From: an uncultured Collinsella sp.
GTDB lineage: Bacteria; Actinomycetota; Coriobacteriia; Coriobacteriales; Coriobacteriaceae
Direction of reading: 5' to 3'
NCBI GenBank assembly: GCA_902494555.1
Contig: CABUTR010000017.1
Location: 1-38,841 of the forward strand
Length of the DNA stretch: 38,841 nt
The notes beneath the pieces were generated by a model that was given only the letters and a program-made list of their open reading frames with translations, did no database searches and was not told the DNA's origin. Both the position numbers and the translations under genes were made by a program. Position 1 is the first letter of the stretch. The number at the start of each line of letters is the position of its first letter. Shown one piece after another: positions 1-7,618 of this stretch.

Positions 1-372
1 CACCGTGGAGATCGCGGTGGCCATAATACCGACGGAAAGCGAAACACGTGCACCGTAGATAACGCGGACGAGAATGTCACGGCCAAGGGCGTCGGTGCCA
101 AACGGGTGCTCTGCACACGGAGCCAGCAGCGACGTCTCGGCCATGGTAGTCGAGTCGGAAGCCGTCGGCGAACCGAGCCAGGGCTTAGCCCACAAATCTG
201 CGGTCAGGGCAACCAATACGACGATGATGATCCAGCAGACACCGATAACGGCGAGCTTGTTCTTGCGAAGACGCTTAAAAGCGTCGCCCCACAGCGTGCG
301 GGACTTGGCGGGAGCAGATGCGGCCTTGGTGGCGGTAGCCTGCTCCTGAGACTGAGAATCAGTTTCCTGCAT
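1..372 (-). CDS. Peptide-type ABC transporter permease (OppC/DppC-like), N-terminal part only
   Basis: The gene reads leftward off the window edge, so only the first 124 codons are present. The start is an ATG preceded by a GGGAGG-type ribosome site, 14 bases after the stop of the OppB-like gene. The protein begins with a polar, Gln/Ser-rich cytoplasmic tail and a basic stretch (FKRLRKNKLAVIG). One clear membrane segment follows (about residues 41-60, rich in I and V). Then comes the family hallmark HPFGTDALGRDILVRVIYGA, typical of OppC/DppC permeases just before the second helix. It would pair with the OppB-like subunit to form the membrane channel of an oligopeptide or dipeptide importer. 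The family call is firm; the substrate is not known. ATPase subunits are presumably just outside the window. Confidence 0.88.
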   Translation of the reverse strand, partial: MQETDSQSQEQATATKAASAPAKSRTLWGDAFKRLRKNKLAVIGVCWIIIVVLVALTADLWAKPWLGSPTASDSTTMAETSLLAPCAEHPFGTDALGRDILVRVIYGARVSLSVGIMATAISTV

Positions 373-386
373 GAGACGTACCTCCC

Positions 387-1424
387 TTAGGCCTTATCCG
401 ACGGACCGCCAAGGCGGATGCGCGGGTCGAGGAATGCATAGCTAATGTCGACGAGCAGGTTGATCACCATGACGACGACGACGATGAGCGTAACGCCGCC
501 CATAACGATGGGCCAGTCACGCATGCTAATGGCGCGATAGACCTCATAGCCGATACCGGGCCAGTTAAAGACCGTCTCGGTCAGGATGGCGCCCGAAAGC
601 ATGCCACCAAAGTCGACACCGATATAGGTAACGACGGGGATGAGTGCATTCTTAAGCGCATGCTTGACGATGATCGCGCGATTGGAGAGACCCTTGGCCT
701 TTGCCGTACGGATGTAATCCTGGTTCATGACGTCAAGCAGCTGCGAGCGCATAATGCGGGCAGCATAAGCGGTCGAAACCGAAGCCAGCGTAATGGTCGG
801 AAGCACATAGTGCATCCAATCCTGATACTGAGAGCTGGCACCGCCGGCACCCGAGATCGGCATGGAGAATGCACCGCCGGTGGCATCCTTGAGAATGACG
901 CCAAAGAACAGCTGCAGCAACATACCGAGCCAGAAGGCCGGAACAGCAACGAGGATCGACGTGGTGAGCGTTACCAAAATATCCCAGAAGGAATAACGCT
1001 TAACCGCCGAAATGATACCCGCACCGATACCCATGATTGCCTCGAGCACGATGGCGCACGCGGCAAGTTTGACCGTATACGGATACTTCTGGGCAAAGAT
1101 TTCCGTAACCGGCAGCTTGCGCTGGTACGAATTGCCCAGATCGCCATGAAGCAGGCCGTTCATGTAATACAAGTAACGGTCCACGAGCGACGTTTGAACG
1201 GGGTCGCCGTTCTCGTCAAGAATCGCGTTGCCGTCCTCGTCCGTCTGGACCAGGTGATAGCGCACGCGAAGCTGAAGCTCTACCTCGGGGGACAGAGCCT
1301 TGTCTCCACCGATCAGCTTGATCGGATCTCCCGGCACGATATTCTGGAGGGCGAACAGAATCAGCGTAACGCCCAAAAACACCGGGATGAACTGAAGCAC
1401 ACGTTTAACGATGTACTTACCCAT
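387..1424 (-). CDS. Peptide-type ABC transporter permease (OppB/DppB-like)
   Basis: A 345-residue inner-membrane permease of the OppB/DppB family. It starts MGKYIVKRVLQFIPVFLGVT, the classic first helix of the family. The cytoplasmic EAA loop (YIRTAKAKGLSNRAIIVKHA), which docks the ATPase, is followed by the C-terminal helices and the LDPRIR ending. It sits between the binding-protein gene upstream and the OppC-like gene 14 bases downstream, so the three form one operon. The first extracytoplasmic loop has an odd acidic insert at about residues 62-75 (DEDGNAILDENGDP), between the usual RYHL and the YLYYMNGLLHGDLG motif. Family assignment is secure; the transported peptide or other solute cannot be inferred. 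Confidence 0.93.
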   Translation of the reverse strand: MGKYIVKRVLQFIPVFLGVTLILFALQNIVPGDPIKLIGGDKALSPEVELQLRVRYHLVQTDEDGNAILDENGDPVQTSLVDRYLYYMNGLLHGDLGNSYQRKLPVTEIFAQKYPYTVKLAACAIVLEAIMGIGAGIISAVKRYSFWDILVTLTTSILVAVPAFWLGMLLQLFFGVILKDATGGAFSMPISGAGGASSQYQDWMHYVLPTITLASVSTAYAARIMRSQLLDVMNQDYIRTAKAKGLSNRAIIVKHALKNALIPVVTYIGVDFGGMLSGAILTETVFNWPGIGYEVYRAISMRDWPIVMGGVTLIVVVVMVINLLVDISYAFLDPRIRLGGPSDKA

Positions 1425-1455
1425 ACCACTCCCCTATCTAGGGATTAACCTAAAT

Positions 1456-1483
1456 GGGATGCCGATCGCCAGATCGGCATCCC
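1456..1483 (-). terminator. Strong stem-loop between binding-protein and permease genes
   Basis: A perfect 12-bp inverted repeat (GGGATGCCGATC, 4-base loop) lies in the 156-base gap between the binding-protein gene and the OppB-like gene. The tail on the minus strand is only ATTTAGG, so it is a poor U-tract. It more likely acts as a leaky attenuator or 3' mRNA stabiliser that keeps binding-protein expression above permease expression, a common arrangement in such operons. That role is inferred. Confidence 0.6.
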
Positions 1484-1580
1484 AAAATTACCATCAGCCA
1501 GTTTACCCCAGGTTAGGGGGAACTGTATGTTTCCCATGAGGTCTACGTAAATACTTGACCCTCACGGAAGCTGCAAACTC

Positions 1581-3257
1581 TTAGGCGAGTTCAGCGGTAC
1601 CCAGCTCGGCGTGCTTCTGCGGATCGACATAGAGGTGCTTGATGCGATCGGAGCCGGCGATGGTGTGCGTGTAGAACATCACCGGGATGACCGGGCAGTC
1701 GGCAGCGACCATTGCGTCGGCCTCCTGCATCTTAGCGACGCGCTCTTCGTCGTCAACCGTGGTACGAGCCTCGTCGACCTTGGCGTCGAACTCGGGGTTG
1801 TTGTAACCGGAGCGGTTGTCGCCACCGAGGGAGTCGGAGTGGAACAGCGGATACAGGAAGTTGTCCATGATCGGGTAGTCGGCAATCCAGCCCAGACGAC
1901 CGAACTGATAGTTGAAGTTCTGGTACTGCTCGAGCAGGGCAGACCACTCGGGGGTATCGGAGACAGCGGTAACGCCAACCTTGGCGAGGTCGCCGATGAT
2001 GGACTCCATGATCTCCTTGTGGCCACCGTCCTGGTTGTAGGAAAGGGTCACGTTAATGCCACGATCGCCGTTAGCGCCAGCGGGAGCAACCTTGTCGAGG
2101 TACTCGTTAGCCTTGTCGACGTCGTAGGCGCAGAACTCCCATGCGCCCTCCTTGTAGCCATCGATGCCCGGAGGAACAATGCCGTCGGCGGGGGTACGGG
2201 TACCCTTGAAGATGGTCTTGCAGATGGCCTCACGGTTAATGGCCAGGGAGATACCCCTACGCAGGTCGGCGTTGTTGAACGGCTCGGCCGTGTTGTTGCA
2301 GGTCAGGTAGTAGGTGGAAGGCTCGGCGCCAAGCAGCATGCGCTCGCCGTCACCCATGGTGTAGCCGTCCTTGGACACGCCGCGATCCTTCTTGGCAGCG
2401 TCGATCTGAGCAACGGGAACGTCGCAGATGTCAAGGTTACCGGCCTGGAACTCCTTGTAGGCGGTCTCCATATCCTTGATGACCTGGAAGTGGATGCCAT
2501 CGATCTTGGCCTTGTCACCATAGTAATCGTCGAACTTCTTGAGGTTGATCTCCTGACCATCCTCCCACTTGCCGTCCATCATGAAGGGGCCGTTACCGAT
2601 CGGGGCAAGGTAGAAGCTCTTGACATCGGACTCGGCGCACTCGGGAACCGGGGACAGAGCCGGGTGAGAGGCGACGAAGGGGAAGTCGGCGTAAGCGGAA
2701 GACAGCTTGACGACGAGGGTCTCATCGTCGGGGCAAGTAACACCGCTGAGCTCGGTAGCGTTGCCGGCAAGTAGATCGTCATAGCCCTCGACCATGGAAA
2801 GGTGATAGGAGACCTCGGAAGGGCCGTACTCGGTAGCGATGGCCGACTTGGTGTTGACCAGACGCTCCCAAGCGAGCTTGAAGGACTTGGAGGTAACGTC
2901 GTCACCGTTGTGGAACTTGGCCTTCTTGATCTTGAAGGTGAACTCGGTGGCATCGTCGTTGGCCTCGAAGGACTCGCAAGCCAGCGGGACGATCTTGCCC
3001 TTCTCGGCGTCATAAGAGGTCAGAGCGTCGAACAGCTGGTAGTTGACCTGAGTGCCCTGATCTTCCTGGACGTTGTAGGGGTCGATGCAGACCGGGTTGT
3101 TGATGTAGAAGTTCAGCGTCGAACCGGACTCAGAACCGGAAGCGTCGCCGCCCTTCTTGCCGCATGCGGCAAGAAAAGCCATGGAGCTCGCAGCAAGGGT
3201 ACCGCCGACAAAGGCGCGACGACCCATAACGGGCTGGTGGAACATAGAATCAGCCAT
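1581..3257 (-). CDS. Extracellular solute-binding lipoprotein, family 5 (OppA/DppA-like)
   Basis: A 558-residue substrate-binding protein of the peptide-transport family. The start ATG follows an excellent AAGGAGGA site. The signal peptide carries a twin arginine (GRRAFVGG, residues 12-19) and a lipobox LAAC with the acylated Cys at 32. This suggests Tat-type export, then anchoring on the outer face of the membrane. The mature part has the family core: NFYINNPVCIDPYN near the N-terminus, an FHNGDDVTSKSFKLAWERL segment, and LRRGISLAINREAI in the middle. It is the first gene of an operon with the two permeases downstream and presumably sets the specificity. The family is clear; the substrate is unknown. 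Length and domain layout are normal for the family. Confidence 0.92.
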   Translation of the reverse strand: MADSMFHQPVMGRRAFVGGTLAASSMAFLAACGKKGGDASGSESGSTLNFYINNPVCIDPYNVQEDQGTQVNYQLFDALTSYDAEKGKIVPLACESFEANDDATEFTFKIKKAKFHNGDDVTSKSFKLAWERLVNTKSAIATEYGPSEVSYHLSMVEGYDDLLAGNATELSGVTCPDDETLVVKLSSAYADFPFVASHPALSPVPECAESDVKSFYLAPIGNGPFMMDGKWEDGQEINLKKFDDYYGDKAKIDGIHFQVIKDMETAYKEFQAGNLDICDVPVAQIDAAKKDRGVSKDGYTMGDGERMLLGAEPSTYYLTCNNTAEPFNNADLRRGISLAINREAICKTIFKGTRTPADGIVPPGIDGYKEGAWEFCAYDVDKANEYLDKVAPAGANGDRGINVTLSYNQDGGHKEIMESIIGDLAKVGVTAVSDTPEWSALLEQYQNFNYQFGRLGWIADYPIMDNFLYPLFHSDSLGGDNRSGYNNPEFDAKVDEARTTVDDEERVAKMQEADAMVAADCPVIPVMFYTHTIAGSDRIKHLYVDPQKHAELGTAELA

Positions 3258-3493
3258 GCCATCCTCCTTATGAGATAGGACAAAGAAATGTTCAGTCGGA
3301 CATATGTCGAGACAATCCGATCCGAACCATCAAAACGCCGCCCACTGCTATGGCTGGTTATGCACAACAGGCCAACGTTTTGTAATACAGTAGCGCATTT
3401 TATTCACGATTTGGGGCTAATTCCGGTTAACGGTCGAGAATTTCTTTAGTTGGGCGAAGTATGTGGGGATATTTTGACTCTGTTACAAGTCTG
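3258..3493 (-). promoter_or_regulatory. Leader/promoter region of the peptide-transporter operon
   Basis: About 240 bases between the secG terminator and the binding-protein start must hold this operon's promoter. I see no convincing -35/-10 pair. The only obvious element is a perfect 10-bp palindrome, GACATATGTC (3299-3308), about 40 bases before the start codon. The region is visibly richer in A+T than the genes around it. Nothing coding is seen in it. Confidence 0.35.
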
Positions 3494-3528
3494 TAAACAA
3501 AAAGGGCCCCGAACATGCGGGACCCTTT
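3494..3528 (-). terminator. Rho-independent terminator of secG
   Basis: A stem of AAAGGGTCCCG against CGGGGCCCTTT (one mismatch, 5-base loop) is followed on the minus strand by TTTTTGTTT. It lies about 20 bases past the secG stop and separates secG from the peptide-transporter operon. Confidence 0.85.
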
Positions 3529-3550
3529 ACAAACGTATATACGCCGATGC

Positions 3551-3805
3551 TTAGTAGCCAACGATGCCCTGCGGGAAGAAGAACATGCACAGAACGACAC
3601 ACACGGCAAAAACGACGGCCATGATGACGGTCAGGCGATCGAGGTTCTGCTCCATGACGCCCGTTGCAGAGCTGGAGTTATACAGCGAGCTAGCGATCAT
3701 ATCCGAAACGCCGGTACCCTTACCGGAATGCATCAGGACGAGAATCGTCAGCGCCACGGCAGAAACAGCCCAAACGACAAACAGAAGAATCTGAAACGGA
3801 CCCAT
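3551..3805 (-). CDS. secG: Preprotein translocase subunit SecG
   Basis: An 84-residue protein with two hydrophobic segments (about residues 3-23 and 58-77) joined by a polar loop containing HSGKGTGVSD, the SecG hallmark. It is an accessory membrane subunit of the SecYEG channel and helps SecA-driven export. The start is fixed by an AAGGAGC site six bases upstream. The position at the end of the gapA-pgk-tpiA cluster is the usual place for secG in Gram-positive bacteria. It has its own terminator. A terminator also separates it from gpmI, so it may use its own promoter. A small inverted repeat (GCCATTT, 3874-3880 and 3894-3900) lies in its leader. Confidence 0.93.
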   Translation of the reverse strand: MGPFQILLFVVWAVSAVALTILVLMHSGKGTGVSDMIASSLYNSSSATGVMEQNLDRLTVIMAVVFAVCVVLCMFFFPQGIVGY

Positions 3806-3906
3806 AGATAAGCTCCTTAATAGAACAATTCAAACTCCAGTACTGTACCACAACCCCCAACGCTCCCCCACCCGCCATTTGGGGACGGGGCAGAAATGGC
3901 AGAAAC

Positions 3907-3943
3907 ACCAAAAGGGGGTTGTCCGATTGTGGACAACCCCCTT
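3907..3943 (-). terminator. Rho-independent terminator of gpmI
   Basis: A perfect 13-bp stem (AAGGGGGTTGTCC with its complement, 6-base loop) is followed on the minus strand by TTTTGGTGTTT, 25 bases after the gpmI stop. It ends the pgk-tpiA-gpmI transcript ahead of secG. Confidence 0.88.
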
Positions 3944-3968
3944 ACTAGAAAACGGTACTTGTTTTCTC

Positions 3969-5522
3969 TTATGCCTCGGTGGCGAGCACGCGGCCCGTCA
4001 TCTCGGCGGAAGGCTCAATACCAGCCATGGTGAGCATGGTCGGAGCGATATCGGAAAGACGGCCGTCCTCGATACCGGTGAGCTGTGCCTTCTCATCAAC
4101 GATGATGAACGGCACGCGGTTGGTGGTGTGGGCCGTAAACGGATGCTTGGAACCGTCGGAAGCAACGTCAAACATGTGATCGGCGTTGCCATGGTCGGCG
4201 GTAATCAGCGCAAAGCCGCCCTTAGCGAGAATCGCCGGGACAACCTTGGACAGAGCATCGTCAACAGCCTCGACGGCCTTAACGGCGGCGTCGAAGACAC
4301 CAGTGTGACCAACCATGTCGCAGTTCGCGAAGTTCACGATGTAGAAATCAGCGCGACCCTCGTTAATAGCGGCGACGAGCTTCTCGGTAACCTCGGGAGC
4401 GCTCATCTCGGGCTGCAGATCGTAGGTAGCGACCTTGGGGGAAGCGACGAGCACGCGGTCCTCGCCCTCCTTGGGCTCCTCGATGCCGCCGTTGAGGAAG
4501 AACGTCACATGGGCGTACTTCTCAGTCTCGGCGGTGTGCAGCTGCTTCAGGCCATTGGCGGCGATAACGTCGGCCAGGACGTTCTCGGGGAACGTCTTGG
4601 GGAAGGCGACCTCGACGTCAAACGTCGGATCGTACTCGGTCATCGTCACAAAGTGCGAGAGCTTAATCTGCTCGCGCTCAAAGCCATCGAACTCCTTGTC
4701 CGTGAACACGCGGGTCATCTGACGAGCGCGGTCGGGACGGAAGTTGAAGAAGATGGCCGCGTCGCCCTCGTGAATGCCCTCGTTGTGGGCAGCGAAGGGC
4801 TCGACGAACTCGTCGCCGCGCGGATCCTTCTCGTAGTAGGCCTTGATACCGGCAACGGGATCGGTATCGGCATCGGACGCGTTGACCATGACGTCGTAGG
4901 CGCGCTGGATGCGCTCCCAACGGTTGTCGCGGTCCATGGCCCAATAGCGGCCCGAAACGGTGGCAACGCGAGCGTCGCAACCGGTCTCCTCGGAGATCTT
5001 AGCCAGGAAGGCGCAGAACTCGCTCATGTAGCCGGCACCGGACTGCGGGTCGACGTCGCGGCCATCCATGAAGGCGTGGACGCGAACGGTCTTGACGCCA
5101 TGCTGGGCAGCCATCTTGACCAGAGCCTCGACGTGGTTCATGTGAGAATGAACACCGCCAGGGCTCATAAGGCCCATGAGGTGCAGGGTCTTGCCTTCGG
5201 CCTTGACGTCGTCCATAGCCTTGACGAAGACCTCGTTCTTGGCGATGGAGCCGTCCTTGATAGCGTTGTTGATGCGCGAAAGCTCCTGGAACACGATGCG
5301 GCCGGCACCGATGTTGAGGTGACCCACCTCAGAGTTGCCCATCTGGCCGTCGGGAAGGCCCACGTCCTCGCCCGAAGCACCGAGCGTGGTGTGAGGATAC
5401 TTCTCGTACAGGCTATCAAGGAAGGGCGTCTTGGCAGCGGCGACGGCGTTCTCGCCATCGGCCGGAGCAAGGCCGCAGCCATCCATGATGATCAGGAGTG
5501 CAGGAAGATGACGCTGTGCCAT
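3969..5522 (-). CDS. gpmI: 2,3-bisphosphoglycerate-independent phosphoglycerate mutase
   Basis: A 517-residue enzyme that interconverts 3- and 2-phosphoglycerate in the cytosol using two Mn ions. The alkaline-phosphatase-fold N-terminus has the metal-binding IIMDGCGL (Asp14). The catalytic phospho-serine motif MGNSEVGHLNIGAGR has Ser64. The substrate-binding region is VRVHAFMDGRDVDP. The C-terminal metal ligands are in ITADHGNADHM and PFTAHTTNRVPF. The length is typical (about 510). It starts five bases after the tpiA stop, so the two are translationally close and share a transcript with pgk. No anomaly is seen. Confidence 0.96.
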   Translation of the reverse strand: MAQRHLPALLIIMDGCGLAPADGENAVAAAKTPFLDSLYEKYPHTTLGASGEDVGLPDGQMGNSEVGHLNIGAGRIVFQELSRINNAIKDGSIAKNEVFVKAMDDVKAEGKTLHLMGLMSPGGVHSHMNHVEALVKMAAQHGVKTVRVHAFMDGRDVDPQSGAGYMSEFCAFLAKISEETGCDARVATVSGRYWAMDRDNRWERIQRAYDVMVNASDADTDPVAGIKAYYEKDPRGDEFVEPFAAHNEGIHEGDAAIFFNFRPDRARQMTRVFTDKEFDGFEREQIKLSHFVTMTEYDPTFDVEVAFPKTFPENVLADVIAANGLKQLHTAETEKYAHVTFFLNGGIEEPKEGEDRVLVASPKVATYDLQPEMSAPEVTEKLVAAINEGRADFYIVNFANCDMVGHTGVFDAAVKAVEAVDDALSKVVPAILAKGGFALITADHGNADHMFDVASDGSKHPFTAHTTNRVPFIIVDEKAQLTGIEDGRLSDIAPTMLTMAGIEPSAEMTGRVLATEA

Positions 5523-5527
5523 ATGTC

Positions 5528-6295
5528 CTACTCGCCTGCCTTGACGACCATAGAGGCGAAGTCGGCAGCCTTGAGCGAAGCGCCGCCCACGAGGGCGCCG
5601 TCAACGTCGGGCTTGGCGACGAGCTCGGCGATGTTGCCGGGCTTGGCAGAGCCACCATAGAGAACGCGGATGCCGTTAGCGAGCTCCTCGCCAAACATCT
5701 CCTTGAGGGTCTCACGGATAGCGCCGCAGACCTCCTGAGCGTCCTCAGCGGTAGCGGTCTTGCCGGTGCCGATGGCCCAGATGGGCTCGTAGGCGACGAC
5801 GACCTGCTTGGGGCAGGTGATCTCAAGACCGGCAAGGCCAGCCTTGACCTGGTTCACGACGTGCTCGACATAGGTGCCAGCCTCGCGGACCTCGAGGGAC
5901 TCGCCGCAGCAGAAGACGGGAACAAGACCGGCGGCAACGAGAGCCTTGGCCTTCTTGTTCTGATCCTCGTCGGTCTCGTGGAAGTAGTCGCGACGCTCGG
6001 AGTGACCGATGATGCAGTAGGTGCAGCCAGCGGACTTGAGCATGTCGCAAGAGGACTCACCGGTGAAGGCACCCTTGGCCTCCCAGTACACGTTCTGTGC
6101 ACCGAGGGCGATGGGGGCAGCCTGAATGCGGTCATGAACCGTGGTGATGTCAATGGTCGGAGGGCAGACGAGCACCTCGACGCCAGCCGGAACCTCGGGC
6201 AGAGCCTGAGCCAGCTCGTCGGCGAGCTTGGCGGCCTCGGCGACGTCGTTGTTCATCTTCCAGTTACCAGCGATAAGAAGGGTGCGATTAGGCAT
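5528..6295 (-). CDS. tpiA: Triose-phosphate isomerase
   Basis: A 255-residue TIM-barrel enzyme that interconverts dihydroxyacetone phosphate and glyceraldehyde-3-phosphate. The start at MPNRTLLIAGNWKMNND is chosen because it opens with the conserved first strand, with catalytic Lys13 in NWKMN. An upstream in-frame extension has no family similarity and lies inside pgk. The electrophile His98 is in IIGHSERR, and the catalytic base Glu170 in VVAYEPIWAIGTGK. The phosphate-binding LYGGSAKPGN is near the end. Its ATG overlaps the pgk stop by eight bases (ATGCCTAA), indicating translational coupling. gpmI follows after five bases. Confidence 0.96.
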   Translation of the reverse strand: MPNRTLLIAGNWKMNNDVAEAAKLADELAQALPEVPAGVEVLVCPPTIDITTVHDRIQAAPIALGAQNVYWEAKGAFTGESSCDMLKSAGCTYCIIGHSERRDYFHETDEDQNKKAKALVAAGLVPVFCCGESLEVREAGTYVEHVVNQVKAGLAGLEITCPKQVVVAYEPIWAIGTGKTATAEDAQEVCGAIRETLKEMFGEELANGIRVLYGGSAKPGNIAELVAKPDVDGALVGGASLKAADFASMVVKAGE

Positions 6296-7478
6296 CGAGA
6301 AGCGCCTCCACTCCGGGCAGGGCCTTACCCTCGACGAGCTCCATGGAAGCGCCACCACCGGTGGAGATCCAGCTCATCTTGTCGGCCAGGTTGAACTTGT
6401 TGACAGCCGCGACAGAGTCACCACCGCCGATGATCGAGGTGCAGTCGGCCTCGGCGACGGCCTCGGCGATAGCCTGGGTGCCGTGAGCGAAGTTGTCGAA
6501 CTCGAAGACGCCCATGGGGCCGTTCCAGAACACGGTCTTGGCGCCCTTGACGGCCTCGGCGTAGAGCTCCTCGGTCTTGGGGCCGATGTCCATGCCCTCA
6601 CGATCGTCGGGGATAGCGTCGGAAGCGACAACCTCGGGGACAGCGTCCTCGCCAAAGTGATCGGCAACGCGGTTGTCGATGGGGAGCAGGATCTTGACGC
6701 CCTTCTCCTCGGCCTTCTTGAGCATCTCGCCGGCGCGCTCGACCCAGTCCTCTTCCTTGAGGGACTGACCGACGGTCAGGCCCTGAGCCAGGAAGAAGGT
6801 GTAGGCCATGCCGCCACCGATGATCAGGGTGTCAGCGGAGTCGATGAGGTGATCGAGAACGCCGATCTTGGAGGAAACCTTGGAACCGCCGACGATAGCG
6901 ACGAAGGGGCGCTCGGGCTCGGCGAAGATGCCGGTCAGCGTGTCGACCTCCTTCTCGAGCAGGAAGCCGGCAACGGCAGGCAGGTAAGCGGCGGGGCCCA
7001 CGACGGAACCCTGGGCGCGGTGAGCGGTGCCGAAGGCATCGAGAACGAAGACGTCACCATAGGAAGCGAGCTTCTTGGCGATCTCGGGATCGTTCTTCTT
7101 CTCACGCTTGTCGAAACGGACGTTCTCGAGAACCAGGACCTTGCCCGGCTCGACGGCGGCAACAGCCTCAGCAGCCTTCTCGCCGTAGGTGTCGGCGACA
7201 AAGGCAACATCGAGACCAGAGAGCTCGGCGAGCTTCTTGGCGACAGGCTCAAGGGAGAGCTCAGGCTGGAAGCCGGTGCCCTCGGGACGGCCGAGGTGGC
7301 TCATGAGGATGACGCGAGCGTTGTGCTCAACGAGGTAGTTGATGGTGGGCAGGGCAGCCTTGATGCGGGTGGTGTCGCCAACGACGCCATCCTTGATAGG
7401 CACGTTGAAGTCAACGCGGACGAGAACGCGCTTGCCGTCGACATCGATGTCGCGGACGGTCTTCTTGGTAAAGGCCAT
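6288..7478 (-). CDS. pgk: Phosphoglycerate kinase
   Basis: A 396-residue, two-domain glycolytic kinase that makes ATP from 1,3-bisphosphoglycerate. The chosen ATG follows a GAAAGG site and gives MAFTKKTVRDIDVDGKRVLV; a longer in-frame start would add 12 residues without family similarity. The N-domain has the substrate-binding RVDFNVPIKDG and SHLGRPEG. The C-domain has KVSSKIGVLDHLI and the nucleotide-binding GGGDSVAAV and STGGGASMELVEG. The length is normal. It is the first gene of the pgk-tpiA-gpmI transcript and is separated from gapA by a strong terminator, so gapA and pgk levels can differ. Confidence 0.96.
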   Translation of the reverse strand: MAFTKKTVRDIDVDGKRVLVRVDFNVPIKDGVVGDTTRIKAALPTINYLVEHNARVILMSHLGRPEGTGFQPELSLEPVAKKLAELSGLDVAFVADTYGEKAAEAVAAVEPGKVLVLENVRFDKREKKNDPEIAKKLASYGDVFVLDAFGTAHRAQGSVVGPAAYLPAVAGFLLEKEVDTLTGIFAEPERPFVAIVGGSKVSSKIGVLDHLIDSADTLIIGGGMAYTFFLAQGLTVGQSLKEEDWVERAGEMLKKAEEKGVKILLPIDNRVADHFGEDAVPEVVASDAIPDDREGMDIGPKTEELYAEAVKGAKTVFWNGPMGVFEFDNFAHGTQAIAEAVAEADCTSIIGGGDSVAAVNKFNLADKMSWISTGGGASMELVEGKALPGVEALLDA

Positions 7479-7501
7479 GTTTGCTTCTACCTTTCGTACG
7501 T

Positions 7502-7524
7502 GTCTGCCTCCCATTACGGCAGAC
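7502..7524 (-). other. Stem-loop in the pgk leader
   Basis: A perfect 7-bp inverted repeat (GTCTGCC, 9-base loop) lies between the gapA terminator and the pgk ribosome site, 23 bases before the pgk start codon. It has no U-tract, so it is not a terminator. It could shield the 5' end of a processed pgk mRNA, but that role is a guess. Confidence 0.4.
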
Positions 7525-7532
7525 GATTTCCT

Positions 7533-7581
7533 ATAAAAAGGGCGCGACCCTAGGGTGTAAGCCCTATGAGGCCGCGCCCTT
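7533..7581 (-). terminator. Rho-independent terminator between gapA and pgk
   Basis: An outer 9-bp stem (AAGGGCGCG with CGCGCCCTT) encloses an inner 5-bp hairpin (TAGGG/CCCTA) and is followed on the minus strand by TTTTTATAGG. It starts 37 bases after the gapA stop. It should end most gapA transcripts. The downstream pgk then depends on read-through or on an unrecognised promoter in the short gap. Confidence 0.85.
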
Positions 7582-7618
7582 CTTTAGACGCTCAACGAGC
7601 TATTCGCTAAAAGCTAAA

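Noticed and set aside
3505..3516. A CGAACATG stretch resembling half an SOS box near secG
   Set aside because: It is the loop and stem of the secG terminator and lacks a second half-site.
3879..5660. A 593-codon plus-strand frame opposite gpmI
   Set aside because: It mirrors a highly biased glycolytic gene, has no ribosome site or family motifs, and overlaps the gpmI terminator. Similar mirror frames lie opposite pgk, gapA, uvrC and the binding-protein genes.
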